In this document: in pieces, positions 1 to 5,192 of the stretch
Numbering within the stretch: position 1 is the stretch's first letter
Layout of the letters: each line of letters starts with the position of its first letter
DNA from: Phycisphaeraceae bacterium
Lineage (GTDB): Bacteria; Planctomycetota; Phycisphaerae; Phycisphaerales; Phycisphaeraceae
Assembly (NCBI GenBank): GCA_029260695.1
Contig: JAJDCT010000302.1
Span: 1 to 7,027, forward strand
Direction of reading: 5' to 3'
DNA: 7,027 nucleotides
The notes under the pieces: generated by a model
Database searches by the model: none
Told to the model about the DNA's origin: nothing
What the model saw: only the letters and a program-made list of their open reading frames with translations
Translations under genes and position numbers: made by a program

Positions 1-1
1 C

Positions 2-430
2 TACTCCCGCGCGGGGCACCCGCCGCCGCTATGGCGCAAGCCTTGTTGCAACGTCAACGGCTCCGATGCTTCTGGCGGGGGCGATGATCTCGGGGGTTCC
101 GGGGAATCAGCGGCCGGGGAGACCGACGTGGTTGAGCTGGACGCCGTGGGCGGCCTTCCTTTGGGCATCATGCCCGAAGAGACCTACGAAGACGCAACGA
201 TCCAACTCGAGCCGGGTCAGACACTCACGTTCTACACCGACGGCATCCCCGAGACACGCAACCCAGACGGTGACTTCTTCGGCACCGAAGGCATCGTCCG
301 TGCCCTGCGTGAGTGCAGCGGTGAGGCCGGCTGTGCTGTCGACACCGTCTTGCAACACGTCCGCAAGCACGAGGCCGGTGGCCGACCGCAGGACGATCAG
401 ACACTTGTCGTTATGCGCGTCGAGGCGTAG
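2..430 (+). CDS. SpoIIE/RsbU-type PP2C serine phosphatase, C-terminal part (5' end outside window)
   Basis: This is the last ~142 residues of a PP2C-like SpoIIE-family phosphatase; the reading frame is open at the left edge, so the start lies outside. Seen directly: an AGHPPP motif near the start, GLPLGI about 40 residues later, then LEPGQTLTFYTDGIPETRN, a DFFGTEG segment and a terminal QDDQTLVVMRV. These are the successive late motifs of the SpoIIE domain, and the aspartates of TDG and DDQT are metal ligands in the family. Known for the family: such phosphatases dephosphorylate anti-sigma-factor antagonists in partner-switching pathways, often fused to GAF, PAS, HAMP or receiver domains. Any such domain here would be upstream and unseen. 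Oddity: the stretch between AGHPPP and GLPLG carries a Gly/Ser/Asp-rich insertion, preceded by two adjacent cysteines, longer than usual. The TAG stop lies 117 nt before the convergent gene's stop. Confidence 0.9.
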   Translation, partial: YSRAGHPPPLWRKPCCNVNGSDASGGGDDLGGSGESAAGETDVVELDAVGGLPLGIMPEETYEDATIQLEPGQTLTFYTDGIPETRNPDGDFFGTEGIVRALRECSGEAGCAVDTVLQHVRKHEAGGRPQDDQTLVVMRVEA

Positions 431-450
431 TAGTACCGGCTGATAATTGT

Positions 451-490
451 GGGGGCCTGCGCCGTACACATACTGGCACGACGCAGCCCC
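451..490. terminator. Imperfect GC-rich hairpin between convergent genes
   Basis: GGGGCCTGCG at 452-461 can pair with CGCAGCCCC at 482-490 through a 9-bp stem with one bulged C, enclosing a 20-nt loop. It sits between the phosphatase stop and the stop of the opposing secreted-protein gene, where a two-way terminator would be expected. Neither side has a clear T-run, so termination is inferred from position only. Confidence 0.3.
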
Positions 491-547
491 GACCTCTTGT
501 CAAGATATCGATGCTGTTAGATCAACGATGAGTCCCCGAAGGCTTTG

Positions 548-1360
548 TTACCCGCGGAGACCGAAGCTCTTTCGGATGCTTTTGATCTCGTTGCGAAGCA
601 GCATCAGCTCGTTGTACAACGGCCGAAGCTCGGGGTCGGTCGGGCGATTCCCAGCATCCGCTTCACCCTCGGAGCCCTCGTGGCCCGGGCCGTGGCCCTC
701 CTCGCTGCCGCTCTCGGGGTGGGTCGTCCACCACCTGAACCTCTCGCCCGCGGCGGACAACTCTACGTCCATCTTCTGTCCAGGCTCCAGGTCGATCCGC
801 CTGGTCGGGCCCAACTCGGTCCCGTTGGAGAGGTGAACTTCGACGCGCACGTCTACCAGTACTTGTTGGGTCGTGTTCTCGACTACGCCCTTGAATGACT
901 GGGTCGATGCGTCATAGGCGATGACCATGTGTGCACCGTTCCTCGAGTTGTCCCATGTTGCGTCAATGGCCATCCGTATGCCGCCTTCCTCGCCGCCGCC
1001 TTCACCGTGTTCTCCGCCCTCCTCACCGCTACCTTCACGGCCTTCATGTCCTTCACCTAGTTCGCCCCGGCCTTCGCGGCCTTCTTCGGCGTGCTCACCA
1101 TGGCCTTCACGGCCCTCATGGCTCTCGCTTCGTTCACCGCTGCCATGGGTCCGTTTCTTCTCAACGCTGTTGGCCAGCACCTGCAACGTTTTGAGATCCG
1201 CACGAGAGTTACTGATGAGTTGATGCAGCATCTCGATGTCACCCGCACTGTTGGAGACGGTGTTGTCATTCTCGGCATGTGCTTCTTGTGGGCCTGTGAT
1301 GATCCCCACAACGACAACACTAAGCACGATCAGCGCAGTGATAGCGGTCAGCTTCTTCAT
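548..1360 (-). CDS. Secreted Gly/Glu/His-rich protein with FxLYD-like domain, third gene of the BlaI-M56 unit
   Basis: A 270-residue exported protein of unknown function. Seen: a signal peptide (MKK, a hydrophobic core over residues 8-22, a likely cut after AHA at 29); a probable helix at 41-70; a low-complexity tract at 73-127 made of HEGREG, EEGREG and GEHGEG-type units; a folded-looking beta domain at about 128-213 with SFKGVVENTT, VRVEVHLSNGTELGP and a LEPGQ turn; a second short acidic His-containing tract at 216-235; and a C-terminal amphipathic helix at 244-265. The beta domain resembles FxLYD-type extracytoplasmic domains, by memory of the pattern only. The start is supported by GAGGAAG about 5 nt upstream of the ATG. 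It lies 60 nt downstream of the M56 gene on the same strand with no obvious terminator, so co-transcription is likely. It could bind cations or coat an envelope surface; no enzyme motif is visible. Confidence 0.85.
   Translation of the reverse strand: MKKLTAITALIVLSVVVVGIITGPQEAHAENDNTVSNSAGDIEMLHQLISNSRADLKTLQVLANSVEKKRTHGSGERSESHEGREGHGEHAEEGREGRGELGEGHEGREGSGEEGGEHGEGGGEEGGIRMAIDATWDNSRNGAHMVIAYDASTQSFKGVVENTTQQVLVDVRVEVHLSNGTELGPTRRIDLEPGQKMDVELSAAGERFRWWTTHPESGSEEGHGPGHEGSEGEADAGNRPTDPELRPLYNELMLLRNEIKSIRKSFGLRG
980..1144 (-). repeat. Degenerate short-unit repeat encoding the Gly/Glu/His-rich tract
   Basis: This in-frame stretch encodes residues 73-127 of the secreted protein. It is built from imperfect 9-18 nt units giving HEGREG (residues 81-86 and 105-110), EEGREG (92-97) and GEHGEG. 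Gly, Glu, His and Arg make up nearly all of it. Codons vary between copies, so the protein pattern is better kept than the DNA pattern, which argues for selection on composition rather than recent slippage. Confidence 0.75.
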
Positions 1361-1390
1361 GATGGCTTCCTCTCAAGGGTTGGGATGTAA

Positions 1391-1406
1391 ACAACTACTT
1401 CGTTGT
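1391..1406. promoter_or_regulatory. Inverted repeat upstream of the secreted-protein gene
   Basis: ACAAC at 1391-1395 and GTTGT at 1402-1406 form a perfect 5-bp inverted repeat around 6 nt, in the 60-nt gap between the M56 gene and the secreted-protein gene. Read on the minus strand it contains CAAC-GAA-GTAG, which is like a BlaI operator half-site pair but with a 3-nt instead of 4-nt centre. It may be a degenerate operator, a weak hairpin, or chance. Confidence 0.25.
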
Positions 1407-1420
1407 ATCAACTGTCGCGC

Positions 1421-2689
1421 TCAACGATGAACGCGTTCGTCATGCTCCGTTCGGTGCTCGCCCGGGGGCGTCCGTGTTGGCTCGCTATGTTCGCCGGGCG
1501 CTTCAACATGCGGCCGGTCGTTTTGCTCGTTGCTCAGGTACCGTGGTGAGTAGTCTTGCACATAATCCAGATGCTCGGGTTCAGCCCGGCGCGTCAGATC
1601 ATGACCGTCGCCAGCAAGTTCCACGGCCGGTGTCATGGCGGGCGCCAGCCCGCAGGCGAGCACGAGCAAGCCTGCCGAAGCCAGCACACGCGGGGCCCAC
1701 TTGGGCGATTCAAGCCCGGCGTCTTCCTGCATTAAGCGGTCGACCCGCACACGTAGCTGCGACCGACCCCTCGCCATGCAAGGCACCGGGAGCCGGCTGT
1801 CACACGGCAGCACCCATGCCGCGACCTCGGCCAGACAACTCGCCATCGCGATCCGGTCATCCACCTGGGCAGCCGCCCAGTCATCGCAGTGCTGTTCCGC
1901 CGCAGATGACAACTGCAGCTTTGCTACACGCAGTAGCGGCTGGAAGAAGAAGACCGCCTTGAGAATGTGCAATACACCCAGTCGTTGTGGGTCACAGCGC
2001 ATGTGGTGGGCGATTTCATGTGCGAGCATGGCACGCAGCTGATCGTCGTCCAGTTCGTACAGGGCGCGGGCCGGGATGCAGACCTCGGCCTTGCGCCCCG
2101 AGCCGATCGCTATCGGTGAGCCCAGGTGGTCACTCACCGTTAGCAGCGGCGCACTGCTTAGGTTAGCCCTCCGGGCGAGTTGGATAAGCGCTCGCCGGGC
2201 GCGCAAGTTATCGACGATCTCTCGTGGCCCCAGCCGTCGCCGCAAGGCTTCGAGCCTTCCACAATAGAACAGCAGCAACACGCCGACGATGAAAAGCCAG
2301 GCCCAGTAAGCGGCACCCCGCCAGCCCGTCGAGGATCCGGCGGTATCCGCTACCGAGTGGTCCGCGTCCGCCTCTGACCCATGTGGGCGGCGGTGCTCGG
2401 TACTTCCATGCTCCGTGCCAGGCGACCATGAAACGACGGCTGCTTCCCACTCCGCGTGCTCATACTCAGGAACCGAAACCAAGGCGGCGGGCAGCGGCAC
2501 TTGCCAGATCGCCGAATCCGGTGCAACAAAGGTATGTGCGGTGGGTGTGATGAAGCTCGCGGCAATCGCTGTGTACCAGATCGTTTCCCTTACCCGTGCG
2601 TGCATGCTTGGGCGCAGCAAACTCCACAGCCAAGCGATGCCGAGCCACAGGGTGCTATGCACCAGAAACGCCATGAGCCAGACCATCAT
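1421..2689 (-). CDS. BlaR1/MecR1-like M56 family membrane metalloprotease without penicillin-sensor domain
   Basis: A 422-residue integral membrane zinc protease of family M56. Seen: membrane segments at about 4-24, 36-54, 127-145 and 333-352; HEIAH at 224-228, the zinc-binding HEXXH motif; and the downstream glutamate in AAEQHCDD (E265), the third ligand in this family. Known for BlaR1/MecR1: a signal outside the cell activates the cytoplasmic protease, leading to inactivation of the BlaI repressor. Here the C-terminal penicillin-binding domain is absent. After the fourth membrane segment comes only a ~70-residue polar tail with seven histidines, and the extracytoplasmic loop at 55-126 is also rich in His and Glu, so the stimulus is probably not a beta-lactam bound covalently. 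The gene overlaps the repressor gene by 4 nt (ATGA), with a purine-rich stretch (AGAGGGGGAAG) just before it as ribosome site. A second ATG follows immediately and could also serve. Confidence 0.92.
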   Translation of the reverse strand: MMVWLMAFLVHSTLWLGIAWLWSLLRPSMHARVRETIWYTAIAASFITPTAHTFVAPDSAIWQVPLPAALVSVPEYEHAEWEAAVVSWSPGTEHGSTEHRRPHGSEADADHSVADTAGSSTGWRGAAYWAWLFIVGVLLLFYCGRLEALRRRLGPREIVDNLRARRALIQLARRANLSSAPLLTVSDHLGSPIAIGSGRKAEVCIPARALYELDDDQLRAMLAHEIAHHMRCDPQRLGVLHILKAVFFFQPLLRVAKLQLSSAAEQHCDDWAAAQVDDRIAMASCLAEVAAWVLPCDSRLPVPCMARGRSQLRVRVDRLMQEDAGLESPKWAPRVLASAGLLVLACGLAPAMTPAVELAGDGHDLTRRAEPEHLDYVQDYSPRYLSNEQNDRPHVEAPGEHSEPTRTPPGEHRTEHDERVHR

Positions 2690-3066
2690 GGCTTCCCCCT
2701 CTTCTTGGCAAGAAGTGCCCGGAGGTCTTTTAGTTCATCGGCGTCGATCTCCCCGGCCTCGATCAGATGGCTGACCAGCGCGGTGCTGTTACCGTAAAAC
2801 ATGCGTTGCACAAGATCGCCGACCATGCCTTCGCGGACATCAGATTCAGCGATCAGAGCACGGTAGATGAACTGTCTGCCATCGGCGCGGTGGATTACGA
2901 TCCCCCGATCCTCCATCTTCCTCAGCATGGTTTTGATCGTCGTCAGGGCGAGGCCTCGCTCATCCAGAAGCGCCGCATGGACTTCACTTGCAGACGCTGT
3001 GCCACGCGCCCAAAGCACGCGCACGATGGCGAGTTGCAGGTCTCCGAGTTTGTGAGTCTGGGGCAT
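2686..3066 (-). CDS. BlaI/MecI/CopY-family transcriptional repressor
   Basis: A 126-residue winged-helix repressor, the usual full length for the family. Seen: an N-terminal wHTH at about 5-70, starting LGDLQLAIVRVLW, with the recognition helix in ALTTIKTMLRKMEDRG and a wing ending RQFIYRAL. A C-terminal helical dimerisation part at 75-125 contains LVSHLIEAGEIDADELKDLRALL. Known: these repressors bind as dimers to ACTAC-N4-GTAGT-type dyads and are inactivated through a partner M56 protease (BlaI, MecI) or by copper (CopY). No CopY-like cysteine cluster is present; the protein has no cysteine at all. The gene is first in the unit: two matching operators lie 25-56 nt upstream of the ATG and the M56 gene overlaps its stop. 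The Shine-Dalgarno site before the ATG is weak (AGAGCAG). Autoregulation is strongly implied. No beta-lactamase gene is in the window. Confidence 0.93.
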   Translation of the reverse strand: MPQTHKLGDLQLAIVRVLWARGTASASEVHAALLDERGLALTTIKTMLRKMEDRGIVIHRADGRQFIYRALIAESDVREGMVGDLVQRMFYGNSTALVSHLIEAGEIDADELKDLRALLAKKRGKP

Positions 3067-3090
3067 GGGCTGCTCTGGGAAGGACTAAAC

Positions 3091-3106
3091 GACTACCCAA
3101 GTAGTC
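3091..3106. promoter_or_regulatory. BlaI-type operator, proximal copy
   Basis: GACTACCCAAGTAGTC is a perfect 6-4-6 inverted repeat containing ACTAC-N4-GTAGT, the known BlaI/MecI operator layout. It lies 25 nt upstream of the repressor's own start and just downstream of the expected transcription start, so bound repressor would block elongation or clearance. It directly abuts a second copy. Confidence 0.82.
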
Positions 3107-3122
3107 GACTACTCAGGTAATC
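3107..3122. promoter_or_regulatory. BlaI-type operator, distal copy overlapping the -10 box
   Basis: GACTACTCAGGTAATC is a 6-4-6 inverted repeat with one mismatch, directly joined to the proximal operator, so the two have 16-bp periodicity. The junction itself makes a perfect 12-bp palindrome (GTAGTCGACTAC, 3101-3112). Its upstream end overlaps the -10 hexamer by 3 nt, the position expected for repression by excluding RNA polymerase. Confidence 0.8.
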
Positions 3123-3148
3123 GTAAACGAGCAGTTGGCGCGTGTCAA
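3120..3148 (-). promoter_or_regulatory. Sigma70-type promoter of the repressor-M56-secreted protein unit
   Basis: On the minus strand a consensus TTGACA (3143-3148) and TACGAT (3120-3125, 4 of 6 matches) are separated by exactly 17 nt. Transcription should start near 3112-3114, inside the operator pair, leaving a leader of about 47 nt before the repressor ATG. Overlap of promoter and operators fits negative autoregulation of the whole unit. Confidence 0.75.
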
Positions 3149-3207
3149 GAGCCTTTCCCAGAGAAGATCAAGTCTCCCTCAGAAGCGCATACAAGCAGTC
3201 ATGATGC

Positions 3208-3246
3208 AAAAAGACGCCCGGTCCGGCGTGACCGGAACCGGGCGTC
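3208..3246 (-). terminator. Strong intrinsic terminator after the tautomerase gene
   Basis: GACGCCCGGT (3213-3222) pairs perfectly with ACCGGGCGTC (3237-3246), and the stem continues with CCGG/CCGG past a single bulged A, closing on a 5-nt loop. On the minus strand the stem is followed at once by TTTTTGCAT. It starts 14 nt after the tautomerase stop and separates this unit from the BlaI promoter about 60 nt beyond. Confidence 0.88.
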
Positions 3247-3259
3247 AGAGGGGGGTGGC

Positions 3260-3481
3260 TCATTTCTTACCCGACGCGACCGCCCGAATATCTTCGGCGG
3301 TTACCGGCCTTCCGCCGATGACCCATTGGTCTTCCGGCACGTCGTCGATAAGTACCCAAGTCACTGGACGGAGGCCTTCGCCTTGAACTGAAACAATCGC
3401 GTCTGTGACTTTCTCAATCAATTCATTCTTTTGCTGTGGTGTCAGGTATCCGCTGACTCCTCGTAGTTGGGCTAATGGCAT
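3260..3481 (-). CDS. 4-oxalocrotonate tautomerase-family protein
   Basis: A 73-residue small tautomerase. The ATG at 3481 is chosen over an in-frame TTG nine bases upstream because it gives Met-Pro-Leu: removal of Met exposes the N-terminal proline that is the catalytic base in this superfamily. Seen in the mature chain: Pro1, an amphipathic helix at about 14-32 (TPQQKNELIEKVTDAIV), a central strand RPVTWVLIDDVP with Arg37, and the QWVIGG turn with Trp52, the family's nW..gG pattern. It is about ten residues longer than classical 4-OT (62), because of the C-terminal extension. Known members interconvert keto and enol forms of small acids in aromatic degradation, or have unrelated promiscuous roles; the substrate cannot be told here. 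It lies 89 nt downstream of the AhpD-like gene and ends in a strong terminator, so it is probably the last gene of that unit. Confidence 0.87.
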   Translation of the reverse strand: MPLAQLRGVSGYLTPQQKNELIEKVTDAIVSVQGEGLRPVTWVLIDDVPEDQWVIGGRPVTAEDIRAVASGKK

Positions 3482-3503
3482 CACGAACAATCTTTCTGAA
3501 ACA

Positions 3504-3528
3504 GGCTGTGAAAAAAGTCAACACAGCC
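3504..3528 (-). other. Inverted repeat in the leader of the tautomerase gene
   Basis: GGCTGTG (3504-3510) and CACAGCC (3522-3528) form a perfect 7-bp inverted repeat around an 11-nt A-rich centre, in the gap between the AhpD-like and tautomerase genes. On the minus strand the loop contains TTGACT, a -35-like hexamer, but no good -10 box follows at 16-18 nt. It could be an mRNA processing or stability hairpin or an operator; a promoter is not supported. Confidence 0.3.
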
Positions 3529-3570
3529 CCGTCCCAAACCTGAATCATGTGCCGTCAACCGCGGGTTGGT

Positions 3571-4125
3571 TTATGCTGTAACGGGCTCCCATGCCTTGGC
3601 AGAGAAGGCTTCATCCAATTCCGTATCCGCCAGGTGATTAACGTAGTTAGACAGCGTCTTCACCGTCACGCCCAGCACGACCTCCAGGGCCTGTGCGGGT
3701 GTGTACCCGGCGTCTTCAAGTGCCTGCTTCGCCTCGTCCGAAGGCCAGCCCCTTGTGGTCGCGACTTCGGAGGTGAACCGGCTGAGTGCCTCGAGTTTCT
3801 TGTCTCCGATCGGTTGACCATTTCGGATCGCTTCGACCACCTCGTTCTGCACACCCTGCATGGACGCGATCACCGTGTGTGCGGCGACGCAGTAGCGGCA
3901 GTCGTTCTCACGGCTGACGGTCAGCAGCACGGTCTGACGCTCGGCGGGGGTCAGCGAAGTCTGCTCGAGCAGCCCGTTGAGTTCCAGGTAGGCCTTGAGC
4001 ACAGAAGCGGAATTAGCCATCTTCCCAAGGAGGTTGGGAGTGAACCCGTACTTGGTGGTCGCCGCTTTGAGCACCTCGCGTGAGGCCTCGGGTGCATCGT
4101 TTACGGTTCTTGTGGGTATCTGCAT
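3571..4125 (-). CDS. AhpD-like / carboxymuconolactone decarboxylase-family CxxC protein
   Basis: A 184-residue all-helical protein of the CMD/AhpD superfamily, close to the 'uncharacterised peroxidase-related' subgroup. Seen: the redox signature E73-N-D-C76-R-Y-C79-V-A-A-H83, placed after a helix LTPAERQTVLLTVSR, as in AhpD where Cys, Cys, His and Glu form the proton-relay centre. Flanking helices include TPNLLGKMANSASVLKAYLELNGLL (about 29-53) and the C-terminal ALEVVLGVTVKTLSNYVNHLADTELD, both typical of this subgroup. The family acts on alkylhydroperoxides or supplies thiol reduction; lack of a decarboxylase partner makes muconolactone catabolism less likely. The start is supported by AAGGA 8 nt upstream of the ATG. 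It lies 71 nt downstream of a TetR gene on the same strand with a palindrome in between, and upstream of a tautomerase gene, suggesting one TetR-controlled group. A role in peroxide or electrophile defence is inferred. Confidence 0.88.
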   Translation of the reverse strand: MQIPTRTVNDAPEASREVLKAATTKYGFTPNLLGKMANSASVLKAYLELNGLLEQTSLTPAERQTVLLTVSRENDCRYCVAAHTVIASMQGVQNEVVEAIRNGQPIGDKKLEALSRFTSEVATTRGWPSDEAKQALEDAGYTPAQALEVVLGVTVKTLSNYVNHLADTELDEAFSAKAWEPVTA

Positions 4126-4156
4126 GGTCTCGATCCTTTTCGCGTGTAACTAAAAC

Positions 4157-4178
4157 CTACCAAGTAGAATATTTATTC
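4157..4178. promoter_or_regulatory. Overlapping dyads in front of the AhpD-like gene, candidate operator
   Basis: Two inverted repeats abut in the 71-nt gap: CTAC-CAA-GTAG (4157-4167) and GAATA-TT-TATTC (4167-4178). They lie 32-53 nt upstream of the AhpD-like ATG, where a promoter and TetR operator would be expected. A TTGACG -35-like hexamer lies just upstream on the minus strand (4182-4187), but no convincing -10 box follows at the right distance. The word CCTACC here also occurs just upstream of the tetR start (4790-4795). Confidence 0.4.
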
Positions 4179-4196
4179 CAGACGTCAACAAAAAAA

Positions 4197-4778
4197 TCAG
4201 GCTAGCAGATCCTCTGCCAAGCCCGCGGCTGATCGGATCACGGACCTGTTGGACCCGGAACGTACCAGCACCATCAGTCCAAGCAGTTGGCACGTCAGGA
4301 CCCGGGCGGTTTCTTCGGGGTCCAACTCGCCGCTGATTTCTCCTGAAGATTGACCCTGTTCGAGGAGGCCGGCGAAAAACTTTTCGGTATCACGGAACCC
4401 GGATCGGACGATCTTGGCGACCTGATCATCCTTCGGTGCCATCTCCAGGGCAGAGTTCACAAGGAAGCAGCCGTGCTTGCCGTGGGGGCCACGATTCCCT
4501 TCTGCCATAGCTTTAAAGAGGGACAGGATCGCTTCTCTTGGTCCGCGTCCGACAGCGGATGCACGCAAATCTGCTCGGCGGTATTCGCGGTCATAACGTT
4601 TCAGTGAGTCGATAAGGACGTCGTGTTTACTATTGAACGTGTCGTAGAAGCTGCCGCGGTTGATCCCCATCTGCTTGAGCAGGTCGTCCATCGACGTGGA
4701 CTCATAGCCCTGAGCCCAGAAGGTTTCCAGGGCCCGGTCCAGTGCCTCGTCGACATCGAACTGTTTATCCAAGGGCAT
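4197..4778 (-). CDS. TetR/AcrR-family transcriptional regulator
   Basis: A 193-residue TetR-type repressor of normal length. Seen: an N-terminal HTH at about 9-55, with ALETFWAQGYESTSMDDLL leading into the helix-turn-helix LLKQMGINRGSFYDTFNSK, the highly recognisable DNA-binding signature. The C-terminal ligand domain carries HGCFLVNSALE at 102-112. Cys104 within GCFLVNS is a recurring feature of a TetR subgroup; in the E. coli electrophile sensor NemR a cysteine in a comparable place is redox-active, but equivalence here is inferred. A second cysteine is at 163. The ATG is preceded by AGGGAG with 8-nt spacing. A strong promoter lies 26-54 nt upstream of the ATG. The next genes on the same strand encode an AhpD-like protein and a tautomerase, which are the likely targets together with tetR itself. 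The inducer is unknown. Confidence 0.92.
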   Translation of the reverse strand: MPLDKQFDVDEALDRALETFWAQGYESTSMDDLLKQMGINRGSFYDTFNSKHDVLIDSLKRYDREYRRADLRASAVGRGPREAILSLFKAMAEGNRGPHGKHGCFLVNSALEMAPKDDQVAKIVRSGFRDTEKFFAGLLEQGQSSGEISGELDPEETARVLTCQLLGLMVLVRSGSNRSVIRSAAGLAEDLLA

Positions 4779-4803
4779 GGGGTCTGCTCCCTACCGACCA
4801 CCT

Positions 4804-4832
4804 ATATTAGCTGGTTTGGAATGCTCAGTCAA
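4804..4832 (-). promoter_or_regulatory. Sigma70-type promoter of the TetR gene, with AT-rich upstream element
   Basis: On the minus strand TTGACT (4827-4832, 5 of 6 matches) and TAATAT (4804-4809, 4 of 6) are separated by exactly 17 nt. Upstream of the -35 box a run of A and T (about 4840-4855) resembles an UP element. An interrupted ACCA...TGGT dyad (4797-4815) spans the -10 box and might be the autoregulatory operator, though its inner bases do not pair. Confidence 0.65.
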
Positions 4833-4907
4833 GATGATTGCATAATTATTTTCTCTTTGGGCGGGTTGGGTGTAATCCGAACCGGTGCGGGAGAAGGCTT
4901 GTCGGCC

Positions 4908-5192
4908 CTAGTCCAGGCGTGTCTGGACTTCGATAAGGTGGTAGCCGAACTGGGTTTTGACGGGTTCGGAGACCTGGCCGATGGGGAGGTCTGAGAAGAT
5001 GACGGCGTCGAACTCGGGGACCATCTGGCCATGGCCGAACTCGCCTAACGAGCCGCCGCCTTTTCCCGAAGGGCAGGAGGAGTGCTCTTTGGCGAGGTCT
5101 GCGAAGCTTGCGCCGTCGGCGATCTGCTGTTTGAGCTCGAGTGCTTGTTCTTCGGTTTTGACAAGGATATGGCTGGCGGTGGCGCGGGGCAT
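4908..5192 (-). CDS. ppiC: Parvulin-type peptidyl-prolyl cis-trans isomerase (PpiC-like)
   Basis: A 94-residue stand-alone parvulin that speeds cis-trans isomerisation of peptidyl-prolyl bonds. It lacks any signal peptide, so it should be cytoplasmic like E. coli PpiC (93 residues). Seen: ATASHILVK with His8; [24 protein letters not shown] with Cys40 in the active-site position; [12 protein letters not shown] with Met57 and Phe61 of the proline pocket; and FGYHLIEV with His85. These are all the residues expected of an active parvulin. The ATG at 5192 is preferred to upstream in-frame starts because it begins right at the conserved domain and has GGAG 8 nt upstream; the longer frame adds basic, unrelated residues. 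It is transcribed alone, divergent from the nucleoside transporter, and 75 nt before the tetR promoter. No clear intrinsic terminator follows it. Confidence 0.94.
   Translation of the reverse strand: MPRATASHILVKTEEQALELKQQIADGASFADLAKEHSSCPSGKGGGSLGEFGHGQMVPEFDAVIFSDLPIGQVSEPVKTQFGYHLIEVQTRLD

Noticed and set aside
66..469. Long open frames on both strands over the phosphatase fragment
   Set aside because: They overlap a frame with clear SpoIIE motifs, and their products are Arg/Ser/Pro-rich shadows without motifs.
980..1144. CRISPR-like or tandem satellite repeats
   Set aside because: The units are short, degenerate and in frame inside a coding sequence, with no spacers.
2686..3066. Copper-responsive CopY repressor
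   Set aside because: The protein has no cysteine, so the CopY metal-binding cysteine motif is missing; the M56 neighbour supports the BlaI/MecI branch.
3482..3490. Upstream TTG start for the tautomerase gene
   Set aside because: It would bury the catalytic N-terminal proline; the ATG at 3481 leaves Pro1 after Met removal.
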